Assembly (NCBI GenBank): GCA_002173095.1
Contig: NHBK01000008.1
Location: 62,001-126,000, forward strand
From: Hyphomonadaceae bacterium TMED5
GTDB taxonomy: Bacteria; Pseudomonadota; Alphaproteobacteria; Caulobacterales; Hyphomonadaceae
Length of the DNA: 64,000 bases
Direction of reading: 5' to 3'
Below, in pieces: positions 52,291 to 62,875 of this stretch. The notes under the pieces are model-generated. The model saw only the letters and a list, made by a program, of their open reading frames with translations. It did not search any database and was not told the origin of the DNA. Each line of letters begins with the position of its first letter. Positions within the stretch are counted from its first letter, which is position 1. Both the position numbers and the translations under genes were made by a program.

Positions 52291-54425
52291 TAATTCGCTC
52301 CCGTTACGTTAATGAGGATCACTGCACCGAACACGGCAGCTGCTCCAAGAATTACGAACGCATAGTGATAAAGATAGCCGGTGTGCATGGCTGACAGACG
52401 CGCAGCGCCCCATCGAGCCAGACCAGACAGACCGTCCGGCCCCAGGCCATCAATGATCTTCTTGTCACCAACTTTCCAGAAGAAGTCGCCAAGCTTTTTC
52501 GTGCCATTGACGAAGGTCGCCTGATACAGCTCGTCGAAATACCACTTATTGGCAAACATAGAGTGCAGAGGTCCGCCCTTCGCTGCAATCCGAGCACCGA
52601 GGCCGCGATTGAAGAGATAGGTGAACGTCGCAATCAGGAAGCCGATAATGGTGACGACCAGCGGTGCATAGAACACCCAGCCCGGGTTGATGCCGCCATG
52701 ATGGTGATCATACTTATCCGCCAGCACTGTGTTGTCTGACGCCGCGTAAATCGCACCGCTCCAGAAGTCTGCCTGATGGTGGCCGACGAAGGAGTCATAG
52801 AAGAAGAAGCCCGCGAAGACAGCGCCAATGCTCAGAACGATCAATGGGACCAGCATTACAATCGGAGATTCATGTGGCTTACCGCCATGATCATGATGAC
52901 CGTCAGCTGCGTGGCCTGCATGTTCGTCTTCTTCATGGTGATCATCATGATGATCTGCCTCAGCCATTGGGCCGTGGAATGTCATGTAGATGAGACGCCA
53001 GGAATAGAAGCTTGTAAGAAGCGCAGCAATGATACCGAACCAGAAGGCCATCTGAGCAAAGCTCACGCCCTTAATGCCCGCAGCAAACGCCGTCTCAATG
53101 ATCGCATCTTTAGAAAAGAAGCCCGCGAAACCGAATTGCGTATGAGGAACACCAAGACCGATGATCGCGATCGTACCGATCAGCATCGCCGCATAGGTGA
53201 TCTTCATATAAGGCGCGACACCGCCCATTTTCCGCATGTCTTGTTCATGGTGCATGCCGTGGATTACAGAGCCCGCGCCGAGGAACAGAAGCGCCTTGAA
53301 GAAAGCGTGCGTGAACAGGTGGAACATCGCAGCCTGATAGGCGCCAATGCCTGCAGCGAAGAACATATAGCCCAGCTGAGAACAGGTCGAATACGCGATC
53401 ACACGCTTAATGTCGTTCTGAGCCATGCCGACCGTCGCGGCATAGAGCGCAGTGATTGCACCAATAAACGCAATGAAACCGGACGCCACAGGCGCAAATT
53501 CATAAACCGGTGACAGGAGACAAACGAGATAAACACCCGCCGTCACCATGGTCGCCGCGTGGATCAACGCAGACACAGGGGTAGGACCTTCCATCGCGTC
53601 TGGCAGCCAGACATGCAGGAAGAACTGAGCAGACTTACCCATCGCGCCGATAAAGAGAAGGAAGCCAATCACTTCAAGCGCATAAAGGCGCATGCCGAGA
53701 AATTCGATAGCTGCTTCGCGTGGGCCAACACCTTCGGCAAACGCCATAATTGGGGCGACATGTTCAAAGGTATTTTCTTTGATCGCTTCCAGCATCGGTT
53801 CCAGCTCAACCGTACCAAACACGAAGAATACAGCCATGATGCCGAGCGCGAGGCCAAAGTCACCTACGCGGTTGGTCACGAACGCCTTGATGGATGCGCT
53901 GTTAGCACTGTCTTTGTGGAACCAGAAGCCAATCAGGAGATAGGACGCCAGACCAACGCCTTCCCATCCGAAGAAAATCTGGATGAGGTTATCACCGGTC
54001 ACGAGCATCAGCATCGCAAAGGTGAAGAGCGACAGATACGCAAAGAAGCGCGCGCGGTGCGGATCGTCTGACATATACCCCCAGGAATAGAGGTGTACGA
54101 GACCGGACACACTGGTGATGACAGCCATCATAACGATAGACATAGCGTCTACGCGAATGGCCCAGTTCGCCTGGAACTGTCCGACATCAATCCAGCGAGC
54201 CAGATGAATGACGTGCTGGAAGTGGTGGTGTCCATCACCGTGATGTCCACCGAACGCATAACCAAAGAGCTGAAACAGAGACAGAACGCCGGCCGTACCG
54301 ACAGTCGCTGTTGTGATAATCATCGCAACTTTGTCGCCGATAAAGCGCTGGAAACAGCCCGCAATGGCTGCGACCAGACCCGGCGCAAGGACGATGAAAA
54401 GAATTAGCGGTTCAGGCAATATCAT
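52290..54425 (-). CDS. nuoL: NADH-quinone oxidoreductase subunit L
   Basis: The outermost proton-channel subunit, with the long lateral helix along the membrane arm. It has 711 residues. Recognisable parts: [62 protein letters not shown] and [21 protein letters not shown] His/Asp/Glu-rich loop (about residues 483-510, [14 protein letters not shown]) lies between helices; such loops occur in alphaproteobacterial NuoL, and its metal-like composition is an observation only. It lies 7 bp after nuoK. Confidence 0.97.
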   Translation of the reverse strand: MILPEPLILFIVLAPGLVAAIAGCFQRFIGDKVAMIITTATVGTAGVLSLFQLFGYAFGGHHGDGHHHFQHVIHLARWIDVGQFQANWAIRVDAMSIVMMAVITSVSGLVHLYSWGYMSDDPHRARFFAYLSLFTFAMLMLVTGDNLIQIFFGWEGVGLASYLLIGFWFHKDSANSASIKAFVTNRVGDFGLALGIMAVFFVFGTVELEPMLEAIKENTFEHVAPIMAFAEGVGPREAAIEFLGMRLYALEVIGFLLFIGAMGKSAQFFLHVWLPDAMEGPTPVSALIHAATMVTAGVYLVCLLSPVYEFAPVASGFIAFIGAITALYAATVGMAQNDIKRVIAYSTCSQLGYMFFAAGIGAYQAAMFHLFTHAFFKALLFLGAGSVIHGMHHEQDMRKMGGVAPYMKITYAAMLIGTIAIIGLGVPHTQFGFAGFFSKDAIIETAFAAGIKGVSFAQMAFWFGIIAALLTSFYSWRLIYMTFHGPMAEADHHDDHHEEDEHAGHAADGHHDHGGKPHESPIVMLVPLIVLSIGAVFAGFFFYDSFVGHHQADFWSGAIYAASDNTVLADKYDHHHGGINPGWVFYAPLVVTIIGFLIATFTYLFNRGLGARIAAKGGPLHSMFANKWYFDELYQATFVNGTKKLGDFFWKVGDKKIIDGLGPDGLSGLARWGAARLSAMHTGYLYHYAFVILGAAAVFGAVILINVTGAN

Positions 54426-54432
54426 CTGTTTA

Positions 54433-54741
54433 TCAGCCCCGCATCAGATTGACGTCTTCCACAGCGATGTCGCCGCGGTTACGGAAATAGGTAACAAGAA
54501 TTGCCAGACCTACAGCTGCCTCAGCAGCGGCCACAGTCAGGACCAGCATTGCGAAAATCTGTCCGGTGATATCGCCATTGAACGCAGAGAATGCGACCAG
54601 ATTGATATTCACTGAAAGAAGCATCAGCTCCAGCGACATCAGAATGACGATGATGTTCTTCCGGTTCACGAAGATACCGAAAACACCAATCGTGAACAGC
54701 GCAGCTGAAAGCGACAGATAGTGAGCGAGAGTGAGTTCCAT
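54433..54741 (-). CDS. nuoK: NADH-quinone oxidoreductase subunit K
   Basis: A three-helix membrane subunit. I chose ATG 54741 (102 residues, [19 protein letters not shown]), which matches the usual family length of about 100; the frame opens further upstream within nuoJ. The glutamate essential for proton pumping is in the second helix ([21 protein letters not shown]), with the second one in [14 protein letters not shown]. It starts one base after the nuoJ stop. Confidence 0.97.
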   Translation of the reverse strand: MELTLAHYLSLSAALFTIGVFGIFVNRKNIIVILMSLELMLLSVNINLVAFSAFNGDITGQIFAMLVLTVAAAEAAVGLAILVTYFRNRGDIAVEDVNLMRG

Positions 54742-54742
54742 A

Positions 54743-55336
54743 TCAGATCCCCTGCCCCGGACGGACGTCTTTAAGTTCAATCGCCTCTTCACGTGTCCGA
54801 CCAGTTTGTTTCTCAACAGACTGACGTTTCACGCCAGGACGGTGACGGAGTGTCAGGACAATTGCCCCGATCATCGCGATCAGAAGTACAACACCTGAAA
54901 TCTGGAACAGCAGCAGATAGTCGGTGTACATAACCTGACCGATCGCTTCGACATTGGTCTCCGCGTTCGGGCTCGCATCAAAGCTTGCAGAGCGCTCCAT
55001 CCCCATCGTGCCCGCAACAATTGCGATCTCAGCCAGAAATACAAACGCGACCAGCGCACCAAAAGGCGCATAATCGAGAAACTGCTTTTTGAGTTCTGCA
55101 AAATCAATGTCGAGCATCATGACGACAAACAGGAAGAGCACCGCGACCGCGCCGACATAAACGACGATCAGAAGCATTGCGAGGAATTCCGCGCCAATCA
55201 GAACCAACAAACCTGAAGAGGTAAAGAAGGCCAGAATCAGAAACAGAACCGAGTGAACCGGGTTGCGCGCCAGAATAACGCACAAGGCTGAGATCAGCAC
55301 GATGGTTGAAAGAATACTGAATGCGATGACTTCCAA
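54743..55336 (-). CDS. nuoJ: NADH-quinone oxidoreductase subunit J
   Basis: A five-helix membrane subunit, 197 residues. It has the family's pi-bulge helix region [24 protein letters not shown]. The start codon is TTG 55336, chosen because AGGGGGC lies about 5 bases before it and family alignment begins at [10 protein letters not shown] 74-bp gap, much the longest inside this operon, separates it from nuoI. Confidence 0.95.
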   Translation of the reverse strand: MEVIAFSILSTIVLISALCVILARNPVHSVLFLILAFFTSSGLLVLIGAEFLAMLLIVVYVGAVAVLFLFVVMMLDIDFAELKKQFLDYAPFGALVAFVFLAEIAIVAGTMGMERSASFDASPNAETNVEAIGQVMYTDYLLLFQISGVVLLIAMIGAIVLTLRHRPGVKRQSVEKQTGRTREEAIELKDVRPGQGI

Positions 55337-55404
55337 ATCAGCCCCCTAGGCCAATGGCGCAAACGCCGTTTAATACCGTGCCCGTTACCGTGCTTCGAAA
55401 CAAA

Positions 55405-55425
55405 GCGCCACTATCGATATGGCGC
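55405..55425 (-). other. Hairpin spanning the nuoI stop codon
   Basis: GCGCCA (55405-55410) pairs with TGGCGC (55420-55425), with the nuoI stop (TAG) in the loop. A second small hairpin, GGCG-CAAA-CGCC, lies at about 55356-55367. Both sit in or beside the only long gap of the nuo operon. They could influence mRNA processing or the step in expression between nuoI and nuoJ. Confidence 0.4.
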
Positions 55426-55896
55426 ATCGATTTCCAGGTTCCGTGCGATTTCACGCTCCCAACGGTCACCGTTGGCGAGCAGTTTATCCTTGTCATAGAA
55501 GAGCTCTTCTCGGGTTTCTGTGGCGAACTCGAAATTCGGTCCTTCCACAATCGCATCCACCGGGCAGGCTTCCTGACAGAAGCCGCAATAGATGCATTTT
55601 GTCATATCAATATCGTAACGCGTCGTCCGACGAGAGCCATCTTCGCGAGGCTCAGCCTCAATCGTAATGGCCTGAGCCGGACAGATCGCCTCGCAAAGCT
55701 TGCAGGCAATGCAACGCTCTTCGCCGTTGGAATAACGGCGCAGTGCGTGCTCACCACGAAACCGCGGGCTGAGCGGGTTCTTCTCGAACGGATAGTTCAC
55801 TGTCGCTTTCCGGGAAAAAATATACCGGAAGCCAATGCCCATCGCGCCGATGAAGTCGAGGAGAAGGGCGCCTTTAATCGCTTGTCCAATTCTCAT
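55411..55896 (-). CDS. nuoI: NADH-quinone oxidoreductase subunit I (two 4Fe-4S clusters)
   Basis: Carries electrons from NuoG to NuoB in the peripheral arm. It has 161 residues. The two ferredoxin-type motifs are [12 protein letters not shown] and [12 protein letters not shown], each with four cysteines, for clusters N6a and N6b. The [19 protein letters not shown] segment is typical of the alphaproteobacterial and mitochondrial (TYKY) protein. It begins 15 bp after nuoH. Confidence 0.98.
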   Translation of the reverse strand: MRIGQAIKGALLLDFIGAMGIGFRYIFSRKATVNYPFEKNPLSPRFRGEHALRRYSNGEERCIACKLCEAICPAQAITIEAEPREDGSRRTTRYDIDMTKCIYCGFCQEACPVDAIVEGPNFEFATETREELFYDKDKLLANGDRWEREIARNLEIDAPYR

Positions 55897-55911
55897 GACA
55901 GTTTCTCTCTC

Positions 55912-57003
55912 TTACGCGCCAGCGGAGTTGGTGAAGACGACATAGCCAGCGATGATAAGAACCGCGACAAGTGACGTCGGAAGGAAAATCTTCCACCCGA
56001 GACGCATCAGCTGGTCATAGCGATAGCGTGGAACGAGTGCGCGAACGAACGCGAACATGAAGAAGACGAAGGTAATTTTGAGGGCGAACCAAAGCGCGCC
56101 GATCAGGCTTTCCAGAGTGCCCGTACCAAGGAAGCCCGCAAGGGTGTTCTCATCGAACAGGCCCAGGTCTCCCACTGGAGAGTGCCAACCACCCAAGAAC
56201 AGAATGCTCGTCATTGCGCACATCAGCGTGATCGCAATCTGCTCTCCCAGATAGATCAGAAGGAATGGCGTACCGGAATACTCAACCTGATACCCGGCAA
56301 CAAGCTCTGACTCAGCTTCAGGAAGGTCGAAAGGTGGGCGGTTCGTCTCAGCCAGCGCTGAAATGAAGAAGATCACCATCATCGGGAACATAACAATGAT
56401 GGTCGGCAGTTTGAAGGCATACCAGTTCCAGAAGCCGCCTGTTTGCGCCTCAACAATGGTCGCAAGGTTCATGGAACCAGCAAGCAGGATGACCGTTACA
56501 AGAACGAAGCCAATGGACACCTCATAAGATACCATCTGCGCTGCAGACCGAAGGCCACCAAGGAAAGGGTATTTTGAGTTAGAAGCCCAACCGGCCATGA
56601 TCACGCCGTAAACACCAAGCGACGACATAGCGAGCAGATACAGAACGCCAACATTCAGGTCGGAAACCACCCAACCCGGCGCGATTGGAACGACTGCCCA
56701 ACAGATAAGCGACAGAGTTGTCGACAAAATTGGAGCGATCAGAAAGACAGATTTGTTCGCACCAGCCGGTACGATCATCTCTTTCAGAACAAACTTACCA
56801 AAGTCAGCAAATGACTGCAGCAAACCAAAAGGGCCTACGACGTTCGGGCCCTTCCGAAGCATGGTGCCGGCAAGAACCTTACGGTCAAAATACAGAAGAA
56901 AAGCAATCGCCAGCAGAAGCACGACCGTGATCAGAAGGATCTGGCCAAGTGACAAAAGCACCAGAAGGATCGGGTTATCTGTCCAGGAAAGAAACTGTGC
57001 CAT
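55912..57003 (-). CDS. nuoH: NADH-quinone oxidoreductase subunit H
   Basis: The membrane subunit that builds the quinone chamber with NuoB and NuoD. It has 363 residues and eight predicted helices. Family blocks: [33 protein letters not shown] (the AxxQxRxGPN-like loop), [25 protein letters not shown] and [29 protein letters not shown], with charged residues lining the E-channel. It starts 9 bp after nuoG. Confidence 0.97.
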   Translation of the reverse strand: MAQFLSWTDNPILLVLLSLGQILLITVVLLLAIAFLLYFDRKVLAGTMLRKGPNVVGPFGLLQSFADFGKFVLKEMIVPAGANKSVFLIAPILSTTLSLICWAVVPIAPGWVVSDLNVGVLYLLAMSSLGVYGVIMAGWASNSKYPFLGGLRSAAQMVSYEVSIGFVLVTVILLAGSMNLATIVEAQTGGFWNWYAFKLPTIIVMFPMMVIFFISALAETNRPPFDLPEAESELVAGYQVEYSGTPFLLIYLGEQIAITLMCAMTSILFLGGWHSPVGDLGLFDENTLAGFLGTGTLESLIGALWFALKITFVFFMFAFVRALVPRYRYDQLMRLGWKIFLPTSLVAVLIIAGYVVFTNSAGA

Positions 57004-57012
57004 GATTAGTCC

Positions 57013-59130
57013 CTATTCCGCCGCAGCGGAGACTTCCAGTGTTTGTTTTTGCAATGAGCACTCGGCCATAGTGGACGATGCACGGGCGATTGGATTGGTC
57101 AGATAGAAATCACCAACCGGGCTGTAGATCGGGTCATCCGTCAATGCGCCACCAGCGGCTGGTAGTGCAGCAGAAAGCGCTTCAGCACCGGCAACGCCAG
57201 GCGCGAAATTCAGGCCCGCAAAGCTTGGTACTGCTTCACTAAGCGCTGAGCGTAGTGCTTCGGCTGAATCGTAAGGCAATGTCTTTCCGACCATTGCTGA
57301 CAATGCGCGGAAGATTGCCCATTCTTCTTTAGCGTCGCCTTTAGGCTGAACCGCAGGCGTCGTCATTTGAACGCGGCCTTCAGTATTCACATAAGTCGCA
57401 GCTTTTTCAGTATAGGCAGCAGCTGGCAGGATCACATCTGCGCGGCTTGCGCCAGCGTCGCCGTGGCTACCAACATAGATCACGAAGCTATCGCCCAGTT
57501 GAGACATTGGGATTTCGTCAACACCCAGAAGCACGACTGTTTCAATGTCCGAGCACTTGGTTTCGAACAGTGCCGCAGCGCTCTTTCCGCCTTCAGCTGG
57601 CAGGAAGCCAACATCAAGTGCGCCGACGCCTGATGCGGAGTTATGGAGTACGCCGAAGCCTGTCCAGGCTTCTTCGCCCGCAACAATTGCACCGCATTCG
57701 AGAGCTAGCTCATGAGCTGCTTTCAGCGTGGCATAACCCGCTTCTCCAACTGTAGCGCCCTCGCCTACAACGATCATTGGGCGTTTGGCATTCTTAAGCA
57801 CATCGCCGAATGCGCCCAGATCTTTCAGACCCGTCGCATCAGAAGAAATATGCATGTAATCATATGTGAGGTCGTGCGGTTCGCCGACGACACCAATTTG
57901 AAGATCATTCCAGAGCCACGCTTTGCGAATGCGCGCATTCCAGACTGCAGCTTCAGTACGCGGGTTCGCTCCGATCAGCAGAAGTGCATCTGCATCTTCA
58001 ACACCCATCAGTGTTGGGTTCAGAATATAGCTTTCACGCGGCAGCGCCTCGCCTGATGGAGTAAGGCCAAGAGACTGACCAGACAGACGGCTATCGAGGT
58101 TTGTTACACCGAGAGAAGAGAGAAGGTCCTTAGACGCTTTCATCCCTTCAACGCATGCCAGATCGCCCGCAAAGGCCGCAATTTTAGAAGCATCGCCTTT
58201 AAGCTTCTCTGCGACAACGCCCAGCGCCTCATTCCAGCTTGCAGCGCGCAGCTTACCGTTCTCACGGATATATGGCTTATCAAGACGCTGGCGAGACAGA
58301 CCATCCCATACGAAACGGGACTTATCTGACAGCCATTCTTCGTTCACCTCTTCATTGACGCGAGGCATGATCCGCATCACTGCGGCTCCTTTCGCATCAA
58401 TTCGAATTGCGGAGCCAAGACCATCCATCACGTCGATAGATTCAGTCTTGCGCAGTTCCCATGGACGCGCATTGAAGGCGTATGGTTTTGAGGTCAGAGC
58501 GCCAACCGGACAAAGGTCGATTACATTGCCTGAAAGCTCTGAGGTGAGAGACTTCTCAAGATAGGTCGTAATCTCCGCGTCTTCACCGCGGCTGATCATG
58601 CCGATCTCTTCCACGCCAGCAACCTCAGCTGCAAAACGCACGCAACGCGTACACTGAATACAGCGCGTCATAATCGTTTTAACGAGCGGGCCCATATTCT
58701 TGTCTTCGACCGCGCGCTTGTTCAGCTCATAGCGGGACCCTGCTCGGCCATAAGCAACAGCCTGGTCCTGAAGGTCACACTCACCGCCCTGGTCACAGAT
58801 CGGGCAATCCAGAGGGTGATTGATGAGTAGGAACTCCATCACACCATTGCGGGCTTTTTCGACATAGTCGCCTTTGGTGTTGATGTTAGGCGGAGACCCG
58901 TCCGGGTTCATACGCATATCACCAACGGTCTGCGCACAGGATGCGATTGGCTTTGGAGCACCAACCCACTGAACGAGACACATACGGCAATTGCCCGCCA
59001 CTGAAAGACGTTCATGAAAGCAAAAGCGCGGAATCTCAGCGCCGGCTTCTTCACACGCCTGAAGCAGAGTGTAATTGCGCGGAACTTCGACTTCTGTGCC
59101 GTCGACTACGAGTTTGAAAGTATCTGACAT
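57013..59130 (-). CDS. nuoG: NADH-quinone oxidoreductase subunit G
   Basis: The largest peripheral-arm subunit. I chose ATG 59130 (705 residues, MSDTFKLVVDGTEVEV), where family homology starts; the open frame reaches 39 codons upstream into nuoF. The N-terminal part binds a 2Fe-2S cluster (CFHERLSVAGNCRMC with a later Cys), a His-ligated 4Fe-4S cluster (HPLDCPICDQGGEC) and another 4Fe-4S (CIQCTRCVRF). The rest is a molybdopterin-oxidoreductase-like fold without the cofactor. It is 5 bp after nuoF. Confidence 0.97.
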   Translation of the reverse strand: MSDTFKLVVDGTEVEVPRNYTLLQACEEAGAEIPRFCFHERLSVAGNCRMCLVQWVGAPKPIASCAQTVGDMRMNPDGSPPNINTKGDYVEKARNGVMEFLLINHPLDCPICDQGGECDLQDQAVAYGRAGSRYELNKRAVEDKNMGPLVKTIMTRCIQCTRCVRFAAEVAGVEEIGMISRGEDAEITTYLEKSLTSELSGNVIDLCPVGALTSKPYAFNARPWELRKTESIDVMDGLGSAIRIDAKGAAVMRIMPRVNEEVNEEWLSDKSRFVWDGLSRQRLDKPYIRENGKLRAASWNEALGVVAEKLKGDASKIAAFAGDLACVEGMKASKDLLSSLGVTNLDSRLSGQSLGLTPSGEALPRESYILNPTLMGVEDADALLLIGANPRTEAAVWNARIRKAWLWNDLQIGVVGEPHDLTYDYMHISSDATGLKDLGAFGDVLKNAKRPMIVVGEGATVGEAGYATLKAAHELALECGAIVAGEEAWTGFGVLHNSASGVGALDVGFLPAEGGKSAAALFETKCSDIETVVLLGVDEIPMSQLGDSFVIYVGSHGDAGASRADVILPAAAYTEKAATYVNTEGRVQMTTPAVQPKGDAKEEWAIFRALSAMVGKTLPYDSAEALRSALSEAVPSFAGLNFAPGVAGAEALSAALPAAGGALTDDPIYSPVGDFYLTNPIARASSTMAECSLQKQTLEVSAAAE

Positions 59131-59135
59131 TCGCC

Positions 59136-60440
59136 CTACTCCGCTGCCACGCTGGCGCCCTGAACGAGCGGCTTGCCAATCCGGTAATTCGAAATGCGTT
59201 CTTCGATTTCGTGACGGAAATGACGGATAAGACCCTGCACCGGCCAAGCAGCCGCGTCGCCAAGCGCGCAGATGGTGTGGCCTTCGACCTGACCAGCCAC
59301 ATCCAGCAGCATATCAATTTCACTGTGTTCAGCTTTGCCGTCAGCCATGCGCTCGAGAACGCGCCACATCCAGCCTGTACCCTCACGACAAGGCGTACAC
59401 TGGCCGCAGCTTTCATGACGATAGAAATAGCTGATACGCGCAATGCCTTTTACGACGTCAGTGGAATTATCCATGACGATCATGCCCGCTGTGCCCAGAC
59501 CAGACTTCACTTCGCGAAGCGCGTCAAAGTCCATCAGAACATCGTCGCAAATCTCGCGCGGAAGGAGCGGAACGGACGAACCGCCCGGAATGACCGCTTT
59601 CAGGTTTTCCCAGCCGCCACGCACACCGCCGCAATGCTCTTCGATGAGTTGCTTCATCGGAATAGACATCGCTTCTTCTACGTTGCACGGCTTGTTCACA
59701 TGGCCGGAAATGCAGAAGACTTTCGTGCCTTTGTTATTGTCGCGACCAAAGCTTGAGAACCATTCGGCACCGCGACGCAGAATGGTCGGCGCAACAGCAA
59801 TAGATTCCACGTTGTTTACAGTCGTCGGGCAACCATAAAGGCCGGCATTCGCGGGGAATGGTGGCTTCAGACGTGGCTGACCTTTTTTACCTTCAAGGCT
59901 TTCAAGAAGCGCCGTCTCTTCACCACAGATATAAGCGCCTGCGCCATGATGAATATAAACGTCGAAATCCCAGCCATGGACGTTGTCTTTACCGATAAGC
60001 TTAGCCTCATAGGCTTCCTTAACGGCAGCTTCCATACGCTCGCGCTCGTAAATATACTCACCACGAAGGTAGATATAGCATTTGTGCGCGCGCATGGCGT
60101 AAGACGCGACAAGGCAGCCCTCAATCAGCAGATGCGGATCATGGCGCATAATATCCCGGTCTTTACATGTACCCGGTTCGGACTCATCCGCATTCACAAC
60201 GAGGTAATGCGGGCGATCTTTCACTTCCTTCGGCATGAAGGTCCATTTCAGACCTGTCGGGAAGCCAGCGCCGCCACGACCGCGAAGCCCGGACGCTTTG
60301 ATCTGGTCACAGATCCAGTCCTGACCGCATTGAAGCATTTCACGTGTCAGATGCCACGCGCCGCGCTTCTTTGCTGCCTCAAGAGACCAGTCTTCCCGGC
60401 CATAGAGGTTTGTAAAAATGCGATCCTTATCCTCAAGCAC
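59136..60440 (-). CDS. nuoF: NADH-quinone oxidoreductase subunit F (NADH- and FMN-binding)
   Basis: The NADH entry point: it binds FMN, NADH and 4Fe-4S cluster N3. It has 434 residues. The NADH/FMN motifs are [16 protein letters not shown] and [15 protein letters not shown], with [19 protein letters not shown]. The cluster motif is [16 protein letters not shown] plus a later Cys in [13 protein letters not shown]. The start is GTG 60440, set by AAGGAG 7 bases before it. This ribosome site lies inside the small gene upstream, which nuoF overlaps by 8 bp. Confidence 0.97.
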   Translation of the reverse strand: MLEDKDRIFTNLYGREDWSLEAAKKRGAWHLTREMLQCGQDWICDQIKASGLRGRGGAGFPTGLKWTFMPKEVKDRPHYLVVNADESEPGTCKDRDIMRHDPHLLIEGCLVASYAMRAHKCYIYLRGEYIYERERMEAAVKEAYEAKLIGKDNVHGWDFDVYIHHGAGAYICGEETALLESLEGKKGQPRLKPPFPANAGLYGCPTTVNNVESIAVAPTILRRGAEWFSSFGRDNNKGTKVFCISGHVNKPCNVEEAMSIPMKQLIEEHCGGVRGGWENLKAVIPGGSSVPLLPREICDDVLMDFDALREVKSGLGTAGMIVMDNSTDVVKGIARISYFYRHESCGQCTPCREGTGWMWRVLERMADGKAEHSEIDMLLDVAGQVEGHTICALGDAAAWPVQGLIRHFRHEIEERISNYRIGKPLVQGASVAAE

Positions 60441-60645
60441 CGTTACGCTCCTTGGATGCTCTGACCAGCTCTATAATGGCAGGCAGTGAAAAGCCGAAGC
60501 CGCCCACTACTCCAATAGCCATCCAGACGAGCTTGTCTGTCATTATGTACCCGGCGAGTCCGGCGAGAATGCATGCACCCTCGGCCATAGCAGCCAGAAA
60601 AAAAGCCTTTTGCTGACGGCTCGTGAGGTTCATTCCTGCACTCAC
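60433..60645 (-). CDS. Small two-helix membrane protein in the complex I operon, unknown function
   Basis: A 70-residue protein with two predicted membrane helices (about 14-35 and 40-62), a short loop with Asp-Lys, and a basic C-terminus ([10 protein letters not shown]). The start is GTG 60645, preceded by GGAGAAGG at about 7 bases; the GTG overlaps the nuoE stop (GTGA). The 3' end overlaps nuoF by 8 bp and carries its ribosome site. Overlap on both sides makes it almost certainly translated. I do not recognise a family. Small extra genes at this place are known in nuo operons of other alphaproteobacteria, such as Rhodobacter. It could be an accessory or assembly factor for complex I; this is inference from position. 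Confidence 0.8.
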   Translation of the reverse strand: MSAGMNLTSRQQKAFFLAAMAEGACILAGLAGYIMTDKLVWMAIGVVGGFGFSLPAIIELVRASKERNGA

Positions 60646-61682
60646 GATTTACCCTTCTCCGCCAGCTCTTTAGCCTGTTCGATCCAGCCTTCGCGTGCGA
60701 CGCGGCCTTTGAAGCTCAGATATGCGTCGATCCACGCCATCTCCGCTTCGCCCCATCCAGCGATTTGACTGAAGTAGAAAATACCGAGCGAATTCAGCTT
60801 CTTGGCCAGAACCGGACCAATACCGCTGATCGCCTCCAGGTCGTCCGCTGCGCCTTTTGACGGAGCTTCAGCCGCCTCAGGACGCTTTTGCGTTTCTGAT
60901 TCTTCCGGCATTTCATCAGCTGCTTTCACTGCTTTCTCAGCAGCGACTTTTTCAGCCTTGACCGATTTCGCTTTCTTGACCGCAGGCGTCACTTTTCCTG
61001 CTGCCTTGAGAGACGTTTCCGGCATTTCTGACGGCATATTCGGCAGAGAAGAAATACCTGTCGGGACAGAGCCGTCATAAAGCGCAGAATCGATCAAAGT
61101 GATCGCATCGCCCTCTGGCGCAGAACGCTCTCGGGCGACGAAATTACCCGGCTCTACGTCAACACCGTTTTCCAGCTTGTCGAGAATTTCCGCGAGGCTG
61201 TCAGTCGACAAATCCTCATAGTAATAGTCATTGATCTGAACCATTGCGCCATTCACGCACGCGCCCAGGCATTCGACTTCTTCCCATGAAAGGCGACCGG
61301 ACTCGTTCACCTGGAACGGTTTGCCGATCTTGGATTTACATACCTCTTTCAGGTCATTCGCACCACGCAGCATACACGGCGTTGTACCGCAAAGCTGGAC
61401 ATGATGCTTACCGACCGGTTTGAGGCGGAACATGGTGTAGAATGTCGCGACTTCGTAGACGCGAATATACGGCATTTCCAGACGCTCAGCGACTTCACGC
61501 ATTGCAGGCTCAGAAAGCCAGCCAGCATTATCTTTCTGCGCCAGCCAAAGCAGCGGAATCACAGCAGACCGCTTCCGGTCTTCCGGATATTTGCCAAGCC
61601 AGAAGCTGATTTTGTCTTCAGTTTCGGCCGCAAACTCAAAAGAGTCCCCGCCTGCTTCAATATCAAATCGACGAACAGCCAT
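60642..61682 (-). CDS. nuoE: NADH-quinone oxidoreductase subunit E with long C-terminal extension
   Basis: Binds 2Fe-2S cluster N1a next to NuoF. Residues 1 to about 165 are the thioredoxin-like core, with cluster cysteines in CGTTPCMLRGA and CLGACVNGAM. The normal subunit has about 165-220 residues; this one has 346. The extension has an Ala/Lys/Glu/Pro-rich linker (about 220-278) and a terminal domain (280-346) beginning DDLEAISGIGPVLAKKL, a helix-hairpin-helix-like motif. Similar tails are found on NuoE of other alphaproteobacteria, where the role is unclear. The start overlaps the nuoD stop. Confidence 0.95.
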   Translation of the reverse strand: MAVRRFDIEAGGDSFEFAAETEDKISFWLGKYPEDRKRSAVIPLLWLAQKDNAGWLSEPAMREVAERLEMPYIRVYEVATFYTMFRLKPVGKHHVQLCGTTPCMLRGANDLKEVCKSKIGKPFQVNESGRLSWEEVECLGACVNGAMVQINDYYYEDLSTDSLAEILDKLENGVDVEPGNFVARERSAPEGDAITLIDSALYDGSVPTGISSLPNMPSEMPETSLKAAGKVTPAVKKAKSVKAEKVAAEKAVKAADEMPEESETQKRPEAAEAPSKGAADDLEAISGIGPVLAKKLNSLGIFYFSQIAGWGEAEMAWIDAYLSFKGRVAREGWIEQAKELAEKGKS

Positions 61683-62875
61683 TAGCGGTCGATCTCCCCG
61701 AATACGATGTCCAGAGACCCGAGGATCGCAGATACGTCTGCGAGCTGGTGCCCCTTGGAGAGGTAGTCCATTGCGTGAAGGTGCGGGAAGCCCGGCGCAC
61801 GGATTTTAAGCCGATATGGGCGGTTCGTGCCATCTGAAACTAGGTACACACCAAACTCACCTTTAGGCGCTTCAACCGCCGTATAGGTTTCACCTTCCGG
61901 CACTTTGAAGCCTTCAGTGTACAGTTTGAAGTGATGAATCAGCGCTTCCATGGACCGCTTCATGTCACCACGACGCGGCGGCGCAACTTTCGTTTGCTCT
62001 GCGAGAACCGGGCCCGGCTCCATCAGCTCGATACACTGACGCATGATTTTGATCGACTCTTTCATCTCTTCCATACGGCAGAGATAACGGTCATAGCAGT
62101 CACCGTTTTTACCGACCGGAATTTTGAAGTCGAGTTCGTTATAGCACTCATAAGGCTGCGCGCGACGAAGGTCCCACGCCATACCAGAGCCGCGAACCAT
62201 GACGCCGGAGAAACCCCAGTCCAGCGCATCCTGAACAGATACAACGCCGATATCGCAGTTGCGCTGTTTGAAGATACGGTTATCCGTAAGCAAACCCTCA
62301 ATATCATCCATCACAGGAAGGAAATCATCACAGAAGGTCAAAATATCACCGAGCAGCTCAGGTGGCAGATCCTGGTGAACCCCGCCCGGTCGGAAATACG
62401 CCGCATGCATACGAGAGCCACACGCACGCTCGTAAAACACCATGAGCTTTTCGCGCTCTTCGAAACCCCAGGTAATTGGAGTGAGCGCGCCAACATCCAT
62501 AGCCTGCGTCGTGATATTCAGAATGTGGTTCGATACGCGACCAATCTCGCTATAAAGCACACGAATAAGGCTGGCACGGCGAGGAACCTCAATGCCGAGA
62601 AGCTTCTCGATCGCAAGGCAGTACGCGTGCTCCTGATTCATCGGCGCGACATAGTCGAGACGATCAAAATACGGCAGAGCCTGAAGATAGGTTTTATATT
62701 CGATCAGCTTTTCCGTACCACGGTGCAAAAGACCGATATGCGGATCAACGCGCTCTACGATCTCACCGTCCATTTCAACAACCATACGCAGAACGCCGTG
62801 CGCCGCAGGGTGTTGAGGACCGAAGTTGAACGTAAACGAACGATCGTCTGGATTATGGGCTTGTCCGTCAGCCAT
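61682..62875 (-). CDS. nuoD: NADH-quinone oxidoreductase subunit D
   Basis: The 49-kDa-type subunit that forms the quinone-binding pocket with NuoB. It has 397 residues. Family marks: [21 protein letters not shown] (quinone-site His in QHPAAHG), [42 protein letters not shown], and the C-terminal FGEIDR ending. The start shares a base with the nuoC stop (TAATG). Confidence 0.98.
   Translation of the reverse strand: MADGQAHNPDDRSFTFNFGPQHPAAHGVLRMVVEMDGEIVERVDPHIGLLHRGTEKLIEYKTYLQALPYFDRLDYVAPMNQEHAYCLAIEKLLGIEVPRRASLIRVLYSEIGRVSNHILNITTQAMDVGALTPITWGFEEREKLMVFYERACGSRMHAAYFRPGGVHQDLPPELLGDILTFCDDFLPVMDDIEGLLTDNRIFKQRNCDIGVVSVQDALDWGFSGVMVRGSGMAWDLRRAQPYECYNELDFKIPVGKNGDCYDRYLCRMEEMKESIKIMRQCIELMEPGPVLAEQTKVAPPRRGDMKRSMEALIHHFKLYTEGFKVPEGETYTAVEAPKGEFGVYLVSDGTNRPYRLKIRAPGFPHLHAMDYLSKGHQLADVSAILGSLDIVFGEIDR

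Noticed and set aside
52900-52990. His/Asp-rich stretch as a separate metal-binding gene
   Set aside because: It is an in-frame loop of NuoL between membrane helices, with no start or stop of its own.
52776-53513. A 245-codon plus-strand open frame opposite nuoL
   Set aside because: Shadow of the His/Asp-rich and helical parts of nuoL; no family features. Similar frames at 36969-37706, 44249-44971 and 31821-32522 were rejected for the same reason.
59131-59247. N-terminal extension of nuoG into nuoF
   Set aside because: Family homology begins at the ATG at 59130. Similar upstream extensions of tpiA, lpxA, cdsA, rpsB and nuoK were trimmed for the same reason.
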